Source of the DNA: Betaproteobacteria bacterium
GTDB lineage: Bacteria; Pseudomonadota; Gammaproteobacteria; Burkholderiales; WYBJ01
Direction of reading: 5' to 3'
Length of the DNA stretch: 32,465 nucleotides
Assembly (NCBI GenBank): GCA_009377585.1
Contig: WHTS01000065.1
Location: 1 to 32,465, forward strand
Below, in pieces: positions 7,717 through 16,900 of the stretch. The notes under the pieces were generated by a model. That model made no database searches. It worked only from the letters and a program-made list of their open reading frames with translations, and was not told where the DNA came from. The stretch's first letter is position 1. Each line of letters opens with the position of its first letter. The position numbers and the translations under genes are program-made.

Positions 7717-9465
7717 GTGTCGACGAGAACGCTTCCGGCAGGCCCCGCGCGCGCCCACGCGGCGCGCTGGCGGAGCCTGTTCACCCAGGAAAACGTCGTC
7801 ACGTCGATCGTCGCGATCGTCGTGGCCGCCGCGGTTGTCGTGCCGCTTTTCGCGCTTGTCGTCTCCAGCTTCCGCGTGCTCGACGAGCTGGGCTTCAACG
7901 CCGAGTGGGGACTCGGCAACTACCGGCAGATATTCCACCATTCCGTGCTGCGGGAGGCGTTCTTCAACACGGTCGCAATATCGGTGGGATCGACCGTGCT
8001 CTCCGTGATCCTGGGCGTCTCCCTCGCCTGGCTCAACGCCCGCACGAACTGCCCCTGGCGCAAGACGCTGGAGCCCTTCAATCTCATCCCCTACTTCCTG
8101 AGCCCGTTCGTCGGTGCGATCGCCTGGCACAACCTCGCATCGCCGCAAGTGGGCCTGCTGAACAACTTCTGGCGCTGGCTCTCCGGCGCGACGGACCCGA
8201 TTCTCAACGTCGACAACATCTGGGGCGTCATCTGGGTTACCGGCATCTTCCACGCGCCGCTCGTCTATCTGTTCGTGGTGGGCTCGCTGCGGCGCATGGA
8301 TCCCTCGCTGGAAGACAGCGCCCGCACGACCGGGGCGGGCCTGTTGCGGACGACGCTCACCGTCACGCTGCCGCTCGTCACGCCGGCCATCCTCTCTGGC
8401 ATGATCATCTGCCTGGTAACCAGCGCCGGGGAATTCGGCGTCCCGTTCAAGCTGGGTGCACCCTATGGCTACCCCACCTACACCACCGAGATTTTCACCT
8501 TCGCCGTCGGCGACGACGCCAATTACCAGATGGGCGCGGCGATGAGCATGACGCTCGGGATCATCACGGCCGGACTCATCTGGGTCCAGCGGCGCATCAT
8601 CGTGCCGCGGCAGTACACGACCGTCACGGGCAAGGGATTCCGGCCGAACGTCATCGATCTCGGCCGCTGGAAGTGGGCCGCGCTCGGTTACAACCTCACG
8701 TTCATCTTTGTCGCGGTCGTGCTGCCGCTGGCAACGCTGTTGGTCGTGAGCCTGCACCGGGTCTGGCAGGGTTACGTGATTCCGTCCCAGATGTCATTCT
8801 GGAACTACCGGAAGATCCTGTTCTTCTGGTGGCCGGAAAGCATCGAGGCGGCGACCAACGGGATCGGCAACAGCTTGCTCCTGGCGTTTACCGGCGCCAC
8901 GGTGGCCATGATCCTCGCCATCGTGATGAGCTTCATGATCCACCGCCGCCGGGGGCTCGGCAGCAGCGCCCTCGACTACCTGTGCCTCATTCCGATCGGT
9001 TTTCCGGGCATCGTGCTCGCGATGGGGGTGCTGATCACCTTCATCAAGACCCCGATCTATGCAACGCTGTGGATCCTGCTGCTGGGATATGTCACCCGCT
9101 TCTTCCCCTACGGGCAGCGCAACGTCTCCTCCATCCTGCTGGCGGTGTCCGAAGAGCTGGACCAGAGCTCCCGCATGGCCGGCGCAAGCTGGTTCACCAC
9201 CCTGCGGCGGATCACCCTGCCGCTGCTGAAGCCCGGCATCTTCGCCGGCTGGGTGCTGCTCTTCATCATCTTCCTGCGCGAGCTGCCGATCTCGATCATT
9301 CTCTACTCAGCCGGCACCGAGACGCTGTCCGTGGGCATCTACTATCTCCAGGAATTCGAAAACGAGGCGCTCACCTGCGCGCTCGCGGTCGTGCAAACCG
9401 TGCTGCTCCTCGGCTGCATCTACCTCTTCCGGCGCGTGGCGGGCCCCGAGGCGCTGTCCGCCTGA
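7717..9465 (+). CDS. ABC transporter permease, FbpB-like with two fused membrane domains
   Basis: The product is a 582-residue inner-membrane protein with about 12 hydrophobic segments in two homologous halves, each with a BPD_transp_1 domain. Both carry the EAA coupling loop: EDSARTTGAGLLRTTLTVTL near residue 200 and DQSSRMAGASWFTTLRRITL near residue 480. The GTG at 7717 is the first possible start after an in-frame TAG at 7705; no good ribosome binding site is seen. It pairs with the upstream binding protein. The expected ATPase gene is missing: the next gene is an antitoxin. Confidence 0.92.
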   Translation: MSTRTLPAGPARAHAARWRSLFTQENVVTSIVAIVVAAAVVVPLFALVVSSFRVLDELGFNAEWGLGNYRQIFHHSVLREAFFNTVAISVGSTVLSVILGVSLAWLNARTNCPWRKTLEPFNLIPYFLSPFVGAIAWHNLASPQVGLLNNFWRWLSGATDPILNVDNIWGVIWVTGIFHAPLVYLFVVGSLRRMDPSLEDSARTTGAGLLRTTLTVTLPLVTPAILSGMIICLVTSAGEFGVPFKLGAPYGYPTYTTEIFTFAVGDDANYQMGAAMSMTLGIITAGLIWVQRRIIVPRQYTTVTGKGFRPNVIDLGRWKWAALGYNLTFIFVAVVLPLATLLVVSLHRVWQGYVIPSQMSFWNYRKILFFWWPESIEAATNGIGNSLLLAFTGATVAMILAIVMSFMIHRRRGLGSSALDYLCLIPIGFPGIVLAMGVLITFIKTPIYATLWILLLGYVTRFFPYGQRNVSSILLAVSEELDQSSRMAGASWFTTLRRITLPLLKPGIFAGWVLLFIIFLRELPISIILYSAGTETLSVGIYYLQEFENEALTCALAVVQTVLLLGCIYLFRRVAGPEALSA

Positions 9466-9485
9466 TCCTCGAAAGTATTGTCCTA

Positions 9486-9517
9486 GTGACCCCATCGATC
9501 TGTGACCCCATCGATCT
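9486..9517 (+). repeat. Perfect 16-bp tandem direct repeat before the toxin-antitoxin pair
   Basis: GTGACCCCATCGATCT occurs twice back to back (9486-9501, 9502-9517). The second copy ends in the first base of a TTGACA box. It may be an operator for the antitoxin or a slippage product. Confidence 0.7.
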
Positions 9518-9546
9518 TGACACAGGTAGCTACCGGAAGCTACCCT
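9517..9546 (+). promoter_or_regulatory. Putative promoter with palindromic operator for the VapBC-type pair
   Basis: A perfect -35 box TTGACA (9517-9522) is followed after 18 nt by TACCCT (9541-9546, 3 of 6 matches to the -10 consensus). Between them lies a 10-bp palindrome, GGTAGCTACC (9525-9534), well placed for repressor binding. Transcription would begin about at the antitoxin ATG (9554), giving a leaderless or nearly leaderless message. Confidence 0.45.
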
Positions 9547-9553
9547 GCTGGTC

Positions 9554-9844
9554 ATGCGAGCCGTGGGCCTGAAGGTATTGAAGAACAAGCTGAGCGAATA
9601 CGTTCGCCTCGCCGAGCGCGGGGAAACGGTGCTCGTGACCGATCGCGATCGGGTGGTGGCGGAGCTTGTTCCGCCCGACCGGAGCCGCAGTCCCCTGCTG
9701 GCGGACGCCTTGCTGGCCGACGCCATGCGCCAGGGGCTTATTACGCCGCCCGCGCTGCCGTCGACCGACGTGCCACCGCGCAAGCCGGCAACAACTCTTC
9801 GGCAGCTGAAATGGGAGCTGGAGCGGGACCGGGGCGTGCGTTGA
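9554..9844 (+). CDS. Phd/YefM-type antitoxin
   Basis: The product is 96 residues. The N-terminal MRAVGLKVLKNKLSEYVRLA and the following GETVLVTDRDRVVAEL form the Phd/YefM DNA-binding and dimer fold. The charged, Pro-rich C-terminus (about 60-96) would wrap the toxin. No ribosome binding site lies close to the ATG; translation may be leaderless. Its stop overlaps the next start (TTGA), so toxin translation is coupled. It likely represses its own promoter through the nearby repeats. Confidence 0.9.
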   Translation: MRAVGLKVLKNKLSEYVRLAERGETVLVTDRDRVVAELVPPDRSRSPLLADALLADAMRQGLITPPALPSTDVPPRKPATTLRQLKWELERDRGVR

Positions 9845-10227
9845 TCTATCTCGACACTTCGGTGGCGCTGGCACAGCTTCTCGCCGAGGATCATTCGCCC
9901 CCCGAAAGCCTCTGGCGAGAGCAGCTGATCTCCAGCCGTCTTCTCGAGTATGAGATGTGGACCCGCATCCATGCGCGCAAACTCGGCCGCACGCACGGCG
10001 ACGAGGTGCGCTCCCTGCTGAGCCGAGTTGCCATCGTTGAACTTTCCCCGCCGGTGCTCACGAGGGCGTTGGAAGCATTCCCCAGGCCGGTCCGGACCCT
10101 CGACGCGCTCCACCTGGCCTCCATGGACTTTCTTCGTAGGCAAGGACAGGCTGTCAGCCTCGCCAGCTACGACGAACGCCTGGTCGAAGCAGCCCGCGCG
10201 CTGCGGATTACGATCTACGCCAACTGA
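9841..10227 (+). CDS. PIN-domain toxin (VapC-type ribonuclease)
   Basis: The product is 128 residues from a TTG start overlapping the antitoxin stop by 4 nt. PIN acidic residues are all present: Asp5 in IYLDTS, a Glu in LLEYEMW, Asp in RTLDALHLAS and Asp in SYDERLVEAA. Family members cleave tRNA or rRNA in a metal-dependent way when free of antitoxin. The reading frame is open far upstream, but those extra codons lie over the antitoxin in another frame and have no family likeness. Phd-like antitoxin plus PIN toxin is a common VapBC variant. Confidence 0.88.
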   Translation: MIYLDTSVALAQLLAEDHSPPESLWREQLISSRLLEYEMWTRIHARKLGRTHGDEVRSLLSRVAIVELSPPVLTRALEAFPRPVRTLDALHLASMDFLRRQGQAVSLASYDERLVEAARALRITIYAN

Positions 10228-10230
10228 CGC

Positions 10231-10252
10231 GTAGCCCATCGTTGTGGGCTAC
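10231..10252 (+). terminator. Stem-loop after the PIN toxin
   Basis: A perfect 8-bp stem, GTAGCCCA/TGGGCTAC, with a 6-nt loop, starts 4 nt after the toxin stop. No T-run follows. The rest of the gap to 10421 is between convergent genes and shows no ORF of note. Confidence 0.4.
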
Positions 10253-10421
10253 CGGCTGCGGGGCATCGTGCACCGAACGCTGAGCCGCATTTTCCGAATT
10301 CACGGCTCGCAGCTGCGTATAGGAAATTCAAACCACCTTAGAAGCCAGGCGCAGACCGAGGCGGCCCGTGTCGTGGACGTTCCTCGGCGATCGCGCACGA
10401 GAAATCGCCGGGGCCGTATTA

Positions 10422-12410
10422 TCAAGTCGGCGCTGAAATGCGAGCCGTCACGTCGCCGTACAGCAGGTAGGAGAAATACGTGGGCGAGACGTCGCCGTGC
10501 TTTGCGCGCAGGTCGCGCAACGCTTCGCCGACCGGTACTCGCTCGGCAACAATCCTGGTCATCAGCTCCTGCGTCACCTGTGCCGCGTCCTCTTCGTCGA
10601 TCGCCCATAGCGGTGCGATGAAGGCGCGGAAGCGCCGCGACAGGAAAGCGTCTGCCCACCCTCCTACCGCGCCGAGTGCGTCTCCGGTGGCGCCGACCTC
10701 GCAGGCGTTGAAGAAAACGACTGTGCCGTGCCGCTCGCCGAGGCGCACTTCGCGCCGCGCAACTTCGTCGACGCTCAGCGTTCCGTCCTCGAGCTTTATC
10801 GCCGATGCGGCTGCGGCGCCGGCATCGAAGACGCCGTGACCGGTGAAGAAGAGCAGCGCCACCGGCTCCTCGGGCGGCGATTCGAGCAGCGCGCGCATTG
10901 CCGCCAGGGTGCCGTTCACCGACTTGGCGTCAAGGGTCGAGACGAGCTGCTGCGCGCTCAACTCCGCCAGGGAAAGGCGGGCGCTCGCGCTCCTGTAGCG
11001 CGGCGCGATGGCAACCACTTGCCCGGCCTCGAGCCGATTGCGCATGTAGCCCTGCCAGCGCCCGATCCAGCGTGCGACCGCGTGGCGTAGCGCGAGCGGC
11101 GGATGCGTCTCCCCGTCGCGGTGCGGTCGCATCAGCTCCCATGGCAGATGGGGATCGTCGCTGACGAATTGGATCGCCAGCGGTCGCCGATGGTGATCGT
11201 GCAGGGCCCAGTAGACGGCGTGAAATTGCGCTGGCGCGCGTTCCCACAACCGCTCGCCGAAGCCCTCGATTCGCGCGCGGTGCTTGCCGCGCTCGAGATT
11301 CGCGAACTGCTTGAACATCGCCGCCGCTTCGGCAGCCGGATCCTTGCCGAGATCGATGACGGCGTCCAGCTGCGGGGGCAACCCATCGAACGGCTCGGTG
11401 ATCATGCGCCAATGCATGCGACCCGGCGCCGCGCGATCGAAAAGGGTGATGAACAACGTCAGGTCGGGCGCCCGGGCGGTCAAGTCAGGTTGCACTTCCC
11501 CTTGCAATCGTTCCTTGGCCACCTGGGCGAACTTCGCGCCGACCACCAGAGTGCGCAAGGCCGATCCGCAGCAGCGCGTGCCGTTCCAGAACTGCGCGTG
11601 CACGTCCACGTCGCTGCCCGCTGCAACGTCGTCGCGCACCCGCCCTGCGAGGCGTAGCGGGATCGAGCTGTCGTTGCGGCGGATCGTGACTTGTCCGCGG
11701 CCGCCGTCCTCGAAATCGATTGCGGCCGAAACCAGGGTCACACCGAGCGCGAGCGTACGCCAGTCGGCAGACTGCGGACCAAGCTCGAGCGGCCCGTTGG
11801 GGCTATGCGCCGGCGCCTCACGCAACAGGTCGACGACCAGCGTCACGCGCGCGCCCGCTCGGAGCGCCTCGGCGGGTTCGATCGAGGGATAGCGCACCGG
11901 CAGAGTCCCCTCGTCCTCGACCTGTGCGGCCACGGGCTGCGGAGGCGCGATCGAGGCCGGCCGCGGCCTGCTAAAACTCGGCGGCTCCGGCGGCTGGGGT
12001 GGCATCGCGCGCGTCTTGCGCTCGCGCGTCACGTCATCGCCGCCGACCGCGACCACCTCATCGTTCGTCCCGATCTCGACAAAGCGTCTCGCGCTGGGGG
12101 CGTCCTCGTCCGGGCGCCAGGAAAAATCGGGCGGCGCGAGCTGCGCGCTGTCGCTCACCCGGGTGCTCGATTGCTGCTCGTGCAGATCGAGCACCTCGGC
12201 CAGGGGCGGGGTAGCGCCGGGATCGCGCGCAACGCCGACGCGGCGCATTCGCTCCACCAACTCGGATGCGGTGAAGACGTAGCAGTAGCCGAAGCTCGGG
12301 CGCAGGACGACAATCCATCGCTTCCCCGCCGTTTTCAGGCGTGCGAGTTGCTCGGCCGCCGGGCGCTCGCCGTCGAGCACGACGAATTCGGTGCTCCAGC
12401 CGATCTTCAT
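10422..12410 (-). CDS. CHAT-domain (caspase-like) protease with novel N-terminal region
   Basis: The product is 662 residues, cytosolic. The C-terminal ~240 residues are a CHAT domain: His525 in LLFFTGHGVF and Cys570 in VVFFNACEVG form the expected catalytic dyad, followed by FIAPLWAIDEEDA, where CHAT proteins usually have a WxVxD-type strand. Residues 1-60 (STEFVVLDG...VFTASELVERM) resemble a CBS-like or similar small sensor domain, followed by a Pro-rich linker (~136-160). Residues ~165-300 look all-beta. There are no TPRs. It starts inside the lipase stop (ATGA, 12407-12410) and has no ribosome binding site of its own, so it is translationally coupled to the lipase. Its substrate is unknown; the lipase or the TPR proteins next door are candidates. 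Confidence 0.88.
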   Translation of the reverse strand: MKIGWSTEFVVLDGERPAAEQLARLKTAGKRWIVVLRPSFGYCYVFTASELVERMRRVGVARDPGATPPLAEVLDLHEQQSSTRVSDSAQLAPPDFSWRPDEDAPSARRFVEIGTNDEVVAVGGDDVTRERKTRAMPPQPPEPPSFSRPRPASIAPPQPVAAQVEDEGTLPVRYPSIEPAEALRAGARVTLVVDLLREAPAHSPNGPLELGPQSADWRTLALGVTLVSAAIDFEDGGRGQVTIRRNDSSIPLRLAGRVRDDVAAGSDVDVHAQFWNGTRCCGSALRTLVVGAKFAQVAKERLQGEVQPDLTARAPDLTLFITLFDRAAPGRMHWRMITEPFDGLPPQLDAVIDLGKDPAAEAAAMFKQFANLERGKHRARIEGFGERLWERAPAQFHAVYWALHDHHRRPLAIQFVSDDPHLPWELMRPHRDGETHPPLALRHAVARWIGRWQGYMRNRLEAGQVVAIAPRYRSASARLSLAELSAQQLVSTLDAKSVNGTLAAMRALLESPPEEPVALLFFTGHGVFDAGAAAASAIKLEDGTLSVDEVARREVRLGERHGTVVFFNACEVGATGDALGAVGGWADAFLSRRFRAFIAPLWAIDEEDAAQVTQELMTRIVAERVPVGEALRDLRAKHGDVSPTYFSYLLYGDVTARISAPT

Positions 12411-13783
12411 GGCGCCGCGACGACGACCAGGTCGCTCACCGGCGTCGCGCCTTGCGCATGAGCCGTGACGCGCCAGGTGCCGGGAGCCAGGTTGAAGGCG
12501 CCGGAGCGCCAGCCCGGCTCGCTATCGCGTGCGAGCGCTTCCTCGATCGCTTCGCCGCCAGCGAGCGGCGTGAACGTCACCTCGATCCTGGGATTGCCTT
12601 CCGACGGGCGAACCCGCAGCGCGAGCGGCTCGCCCGGCAGTACGACGTCGTCGAGCTCGAGTGTCAGCATGACCGCATCCTCGGCGCGCTGGAACTTGCG
12701 CAAATCGATCCTGTCGCGTGTCAGCACACCTTTCAGATTGGCGAGCGTGCCATCCGCGTTCTGCAGCGCGCCGTGCATTTCGGCAGCATAAACTTCGCGC
12801 GCGGCTTCGCTCAGCTCGATCGGCGTGCCCGAGACCCGCGGCACCGTGCCGTCGCCACCGTAGTCGCTGCCTTCGTAGCTGTTGACGAGCGTCGGCTCGC
12901 CGGCGCGGACCTCGACCGACTGCGCGGTCGGCTGCTCGATGCCCACCACCGGCACGACGGTCGGTCCGTTTTCTGCGTACGCTGGATCCATCGCATTGCG
13001 TGCCTGCGCGTCCTGGATCTCCTGGTGGAATGCGCGCGCGGCCACAGCGCGCTGCGTATCGACGTATTTGAGGAGGCCGGCGCGCGCGGCATCGGCCACG
13101 CGCTGCAGGCTTTCGCCGGCCGCGACGCACGGATAGATCGGCAACAGCTGATACACCGACGGCAGCGAGCGCAGCAGCGGGGACAGGTCGAGCCCGAACG
13201 GGCCGATGCCTTTTTTCATGCCGTTTTCGAGGAACCCCACGGCATTGAGCGAGCCGCGATGGGGCGTGCCCAGGGTGAGGAGGGTGCGCGTGACCTGCCA
13301 GCCGCCGAGGCATTCCACGAAGTAGCGGGCGACCAGGCCACCCATAGAGTGCCCGATGAGCACGAGCCGCGCCTCGCCGTTGCCGGAGCTCGCGCGCCAG
13401 GTTTCGAGCCAATCCATCGCGGCCGATTCCAGGCGCCTGGCGCTCATGCGGTTGTCGCGGCGCCAGTCATAGGGAAATGAGAAATAGTTCCGCCCGGCCT
13501 CGAGGTCGAGCTGCTCGACCAGGTAACGCTCGATGCGCGAATAGCCGTCGATCTTCACCAGCCCGGGCACGATGGTGGCATCGGGCACCAGGCGCGTTGC
13601 CTCGACGTCATCGCGCGAATCCTCGGCGGACAACTCGAGGCCCGTGATGCTCTTGCCGCTGCTGGTGATCGCCCGCCAGACGGCACCCGCCGAAGGTGCC
13701 CAGAGCTCCTTGCCGGCCTTGTTGGCCAGTACGCTGCCGGTAATTCCGGGCAGCAGTATCACCAAGTCGGGGAAGCCGGCCAT
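12407..13783 (-). CDS. LCAT/PGAP1-like alpha/beta-hydrolase (putative lipase) with C-terminal beta domain
   Basis: The product is 458 residues. It opens with DLVILLPGITGSVL, the N-terminal strand and oxyanion region of LCAT-like lipases, then FSFPYDWRRDNR, another family mark. The triad is visible: Ser146 in IGHSMGGL, Asp311 in YGGDGTVP and His337 in AEMHGAL. Residues ~370-458 form a separate beta-rich domain (TLELDDVVLPGEPLALRVRP and GTWRVTAHAQ), Ig-like in pattern. No signal peptide is seen, so a cytosolic or membrane-inner-face lipid substrate is likely. GGAGG at 13791-13795 sits 7 nt before the ATG. It is the first gene of a pair with the CHAT protease (4-nt overlap). It could be an acyltransferase or esterase instead. 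Confidence 0.87.
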   Translation of the reverse strand: MAGFPDLVILLPGITGSVLANKAGKELWAPSAGAVWRAITSSGKSITGLELSAEDSRDDVEATRLVPDATIVPGLVKIDGYSRIERYLVEQLDLEAGRNYFSFPYDWRRDNRMSARRLESAAMDWLETWRASSGNGEARLVLIGHSMGGLVARYFVECLGGWQVTRTLLTLGTPHRGSLNAVGFLENGMKKGIGPFGLDLSPLLRSLPSVYQLLPIYPCVAAGESLQRVADAARAGLLKYVDTQRAVAARAFHQEIQDAQARNAMDPAYAENGPTVVPVVGIEQPTAQSVEVRAGEPTLVNSYEGSDYGGDGTVPRVSGTPIELSEAAREVYAAEMHGALQNADGTLANLKGVLTRDRIDLRKFQRAEDAVMLTLELDDVVLPGEPLALRVRPSEGNPRIEVTFTPLAGGEAIEEALARDSEPGWRSGAFNLAPGTWRVTAHAQGATPVSDLVVVAAP

Positions 13784-13813
13784 GACATCTCCTCCAGCAA
13801 CACGCCGCTCGCA

Positions 13814-13843
13814 TTTATAGCGCGACCGACACGGATCCGGCAA
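13814..13843 (-). promoter_or_regulatory. Putative promoter of the lipase-CHAT pair
   Basis: On the minus strand, TTGCCG (13843-13838) and TATAAA (13819-13814) are separated by 18 nt. A start near 13807 gives a ~24-nt leader holding the GGAGG site. Confidence 0.45.
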
Positions 13844-13850
13844 TCGTTCA

Positions 13851-13880
13851 TTGTTCCAGACAGTGCCATTCCTTTAGCAT
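13851..13880 (+). promoter_or_regulatory. Putative promoter of the TPR-CHAT operon
   Basis: TTGTTC (13851-13856) and TAGCAT (13875-13880) with 18-nt spacing; a start near 13887 would leave a ~23-nt leader with GGAGGG at 13897-13902. The two divergent promoters lie back to back with only 7 nt between their -35 boxes, so one regulator could control both. Confidence 0.4.
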
Positions 13881-13909
13881 GGTCCCGGACGCGATCGGAG
13901 GGCGCGACG

Positions 13910-16900
13910 ATGGACGCTCGAGGCTCGGCATTCGCGGAAGAGGTCGCGCGGCTGCAGGCGCTTTGGAACGAACGTCCGCAGGACGCCGTCGCGCGCGCAC
14001 GCGAGCTCCTGGGTCAGGCGAGCCCGCAATTGCCCGCAGAGCTTCCGGTCGCGCACGGCGCCAATCTCCTCGGTGTCTTCTTCTTCGACCGCGGCTTCGA
14101 CGCCGAGGCACGCCGTGCCTGCAATCTGGCGCTGGAGCTGCTGGAACGCTCGGCGCAGCAGGGGGCCGGATTGGCTTCGAGCATCCACAACAATCTCGGC
14201 CAGCTCGACGAGCGGGCGGGCGAGCTCGAGTCGGCCGAGCGCCACCTGGAGCGGGCGCTCGCACTGCGCCCGGACGCGGATCTCGATGGAGCAGAAGGCG
14301 CGTTCACGGCCGACAACCTGGGTTCCGTGCTGGTGCGCCGGGGCAAGCTCGATCGTGCGGAAGAACTTCATCGGCACGCTCTGCGGGTGCTGCAAGGGCT
14401 TGGTCCCCGTTACCTGGCCGATGTCGCGACCGTTCTCGGCAACCTGGGACTGCTCTACAGGCGCCGCGACGAAACGGCCCGGGCGCGGGCCACACTGCTG
14501 CGCGCAATCCATACGCATCTTCTGGTCGGATCGCTCGAATCCAGCGATGCGTCGATACCGCTCGTCAACCTGATCGCATTGCTGCTGAAGCGCGACGAGG
14601 AGCAGCGCGCCGACGAGATGATCGATTGGCTCCTGCGCGCGGCCGGCGGCGGCACCGACGTGAAGAAGCATCGAATCGCGCGCGCGCTCCTCGAGCTCGG
14701 ATCGGAAGCTTTTCGGCGCGCGCAGCTGGGTCCGGCCGAGCGGCTCGCGACGCGCGCGCTCGACCTGCTGGAAGCGATCTACGGCAGCGCTGCGCCGCAG
14801 ACCGTGCGCGCGTTGCGTTTGCTGGCCAATGTGCAAGCGCACAAAGGCAACATCGAACCAGCCGAGCAGGGCTTGCTGCGACTGCTTGCGATGCCAGGCT
14901 TCGAGCCGGAGAAGTCCGCGGAGCTCCTGATCGATCTCGGCAAGACGCTGCGCGAGCGCGGCCCCGGCTCCTTTCCGGCCGCGATCGGCATGTTCGAGCG
15001 TGCGATTCGGCTGCTGCGCGAGCGGGGTGCCCCTGAGCCACAGCGACTCGCCAGTGCCCTGGGAAATCTCGGATACGTCTGCTTCCTGCGCGACGACGAG
15101 CACCGAGCAGACGAACTGTATACGCAAGCGCTCGCGCTCGGCGACGCAAACGTGCTCGGCAACGAGTATCCCTGGCTGTTGTACAACCAGGCGCTGCTGC
15201 ACTACCACCTCGCGAAGCACGAGGCTGCGCGCGACGGCATGGAGCGCGCGCTGCAGCATTGGCAGGCGAGCCTCGGGCCCTCGCATCCTTTCATCGCCAC
15301 CGTGCACGCCAATCTCGCCCTCGTGCATTGGGCGCGCGACGATTTCGGCGCGGCGCAGCGCGCCTTCGTCCTGGCCCGGCAACTTGGCGCAGGCGACTTC
15401 CAGCGCACCCTGCTGGTGGGTAGCGAACGCGAGCGGCTGGAGGCGGCGCATGTCGAGCAGAGCGAACTGTACCGATTGGTCTCGTTCTGCTTCGCCGCGG
15501 GTGCGCGCGGAGAAGTGGCGCGCGCGACGGCCGAATTGCTGCTGGAGCGAAAAGCCGGCGTGCTCGATGCGCTTGCGTTCACTCACGCCCGCGTTCGTGC
15601 GCGGCTCGACGCTGTCGCGCGCGAGCAGCTCGATCGGGTGGAGGAGCTGCGGCGGCGTATCGCACACACGGTCCTGTCCGCACAGCTCTTCGGAGACCGG
15701 TACGATCCGCGGGCGCTGGCCGCGTTGCAGGCCGAGGAAGACCGTCTCCAGACAGAGATCAGCCATGAACACGCGATCGGCCTCGGTGCGCTCGAGCCCG
15801 TCACGTTGAGCGCGGTGCAGGGCGCACTTTCCGAGCGTACCGTTCTCGTGGAGTACTTGCGCTGGTCGCGATTCGATCCGGTTCGCCGCGGCAGCGGAAC
15901 GCCGTGGCGCGAGCAACGCTATGCCGCCATGGTCTTGCGCGATAGCGGCGATCCCTGCTGGTTCGATCTCGGCGAGGCCAACGCCATCGACGGGGCGGCG
16001 CACGAGCTGCGCGCCTTGCTGCGCGACCTCGACAGCGACACCGATGCCGTGAGCGCCGCCGCGGCGGATCTGTACGAGCGGTTGTGGGGTGCTTTCGATG
16101 CTTTGCTGGCAGGCGCATCGCTGCTGCTCGTTGCGCCCGATGGCGAGCTGAACCTGCTGCCGTTCGCAATCCTCGGTGCGCCGATGCTCGCGGAGCGCTA
16201 CGTCGTCAGTCATCTGACCAGCGGGCGTGAATTGTTGCGCTCATCGCCGCCGGCTGCGGCAGATGCAGCCGTAGTCATTGTGGTCGATCCCGACTTCGAC
16301 GCGGTGGACGTTTCAGGCGCACCGGTAGCGGCGGCTTCGGTGCCCTCCACGCTGCGATTGGAGCCACTGCCCGGAACTCGGGACGAGGCAGAGGTCATCG
16401 CGGCGCTGTTCCCGCGCTGCCGGGTTCTTGCGGGTGCCGATGCGAACGTGAGCGCGCTGAAAGCGATCGAGCGGCCCGCGCTATTGCACGTTGCCACCCA
16501 CGGCTGGTTCACGCCGGCGGGCGAGACGCCGCCGTTGCTCGCTTCGAGCAGTCTCCGAGTGGGCGGGGAGTATCTCTTCATCGAGCGTGCATTGCGACCG
16601 GCCGCCGCCAATCCGATGCTGCATGCAGGGCTTGCGCTCGCCGGCGCCAACCGCAGTGCGCCCGGCCGCTCTTCGGGCTTCGTCACCGCAGCCGAATTGG
16701 CCGCGCTCGACTTGCGCGGTACCGAGCTGGTCGTCCTGTCGGCCTGCGATACCGGCCTCGGCGCAATCCCGGCCGGCGGCGAATTCGCCGGGCTGCGGCG
16801 CGCCTTCGCGATCGCCGGTGCAGCGGCCCAGGTGATCAGCCTGTGGGAGGTCGATGAAGACGCGACGACTGCGCTGATGGAGAGCTTCTACCGGCGCCTG

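Noticed and set aside
6481-8757. 758-codon open frame on the minus strand
   Set aside because: Antisense to the ABC binding protein and permease, both with clear family motifs; the translation is low-complexity His/Arg/Asp-rich.
9502-9840. Upstream extension of the PIN toxin to an earlier start
   Set aside because: It would overlap the entire antitoxin in another frame and the added residues are low-complexity; the TTG at 9841 overlapping the antitoxin stop fits operon logic and the family's start.
13874-16213. 779-codon open frame on the minus strand
   Set aside because: Antisense to the TPR-CHAT gene; no domain and no ribosome binding site.
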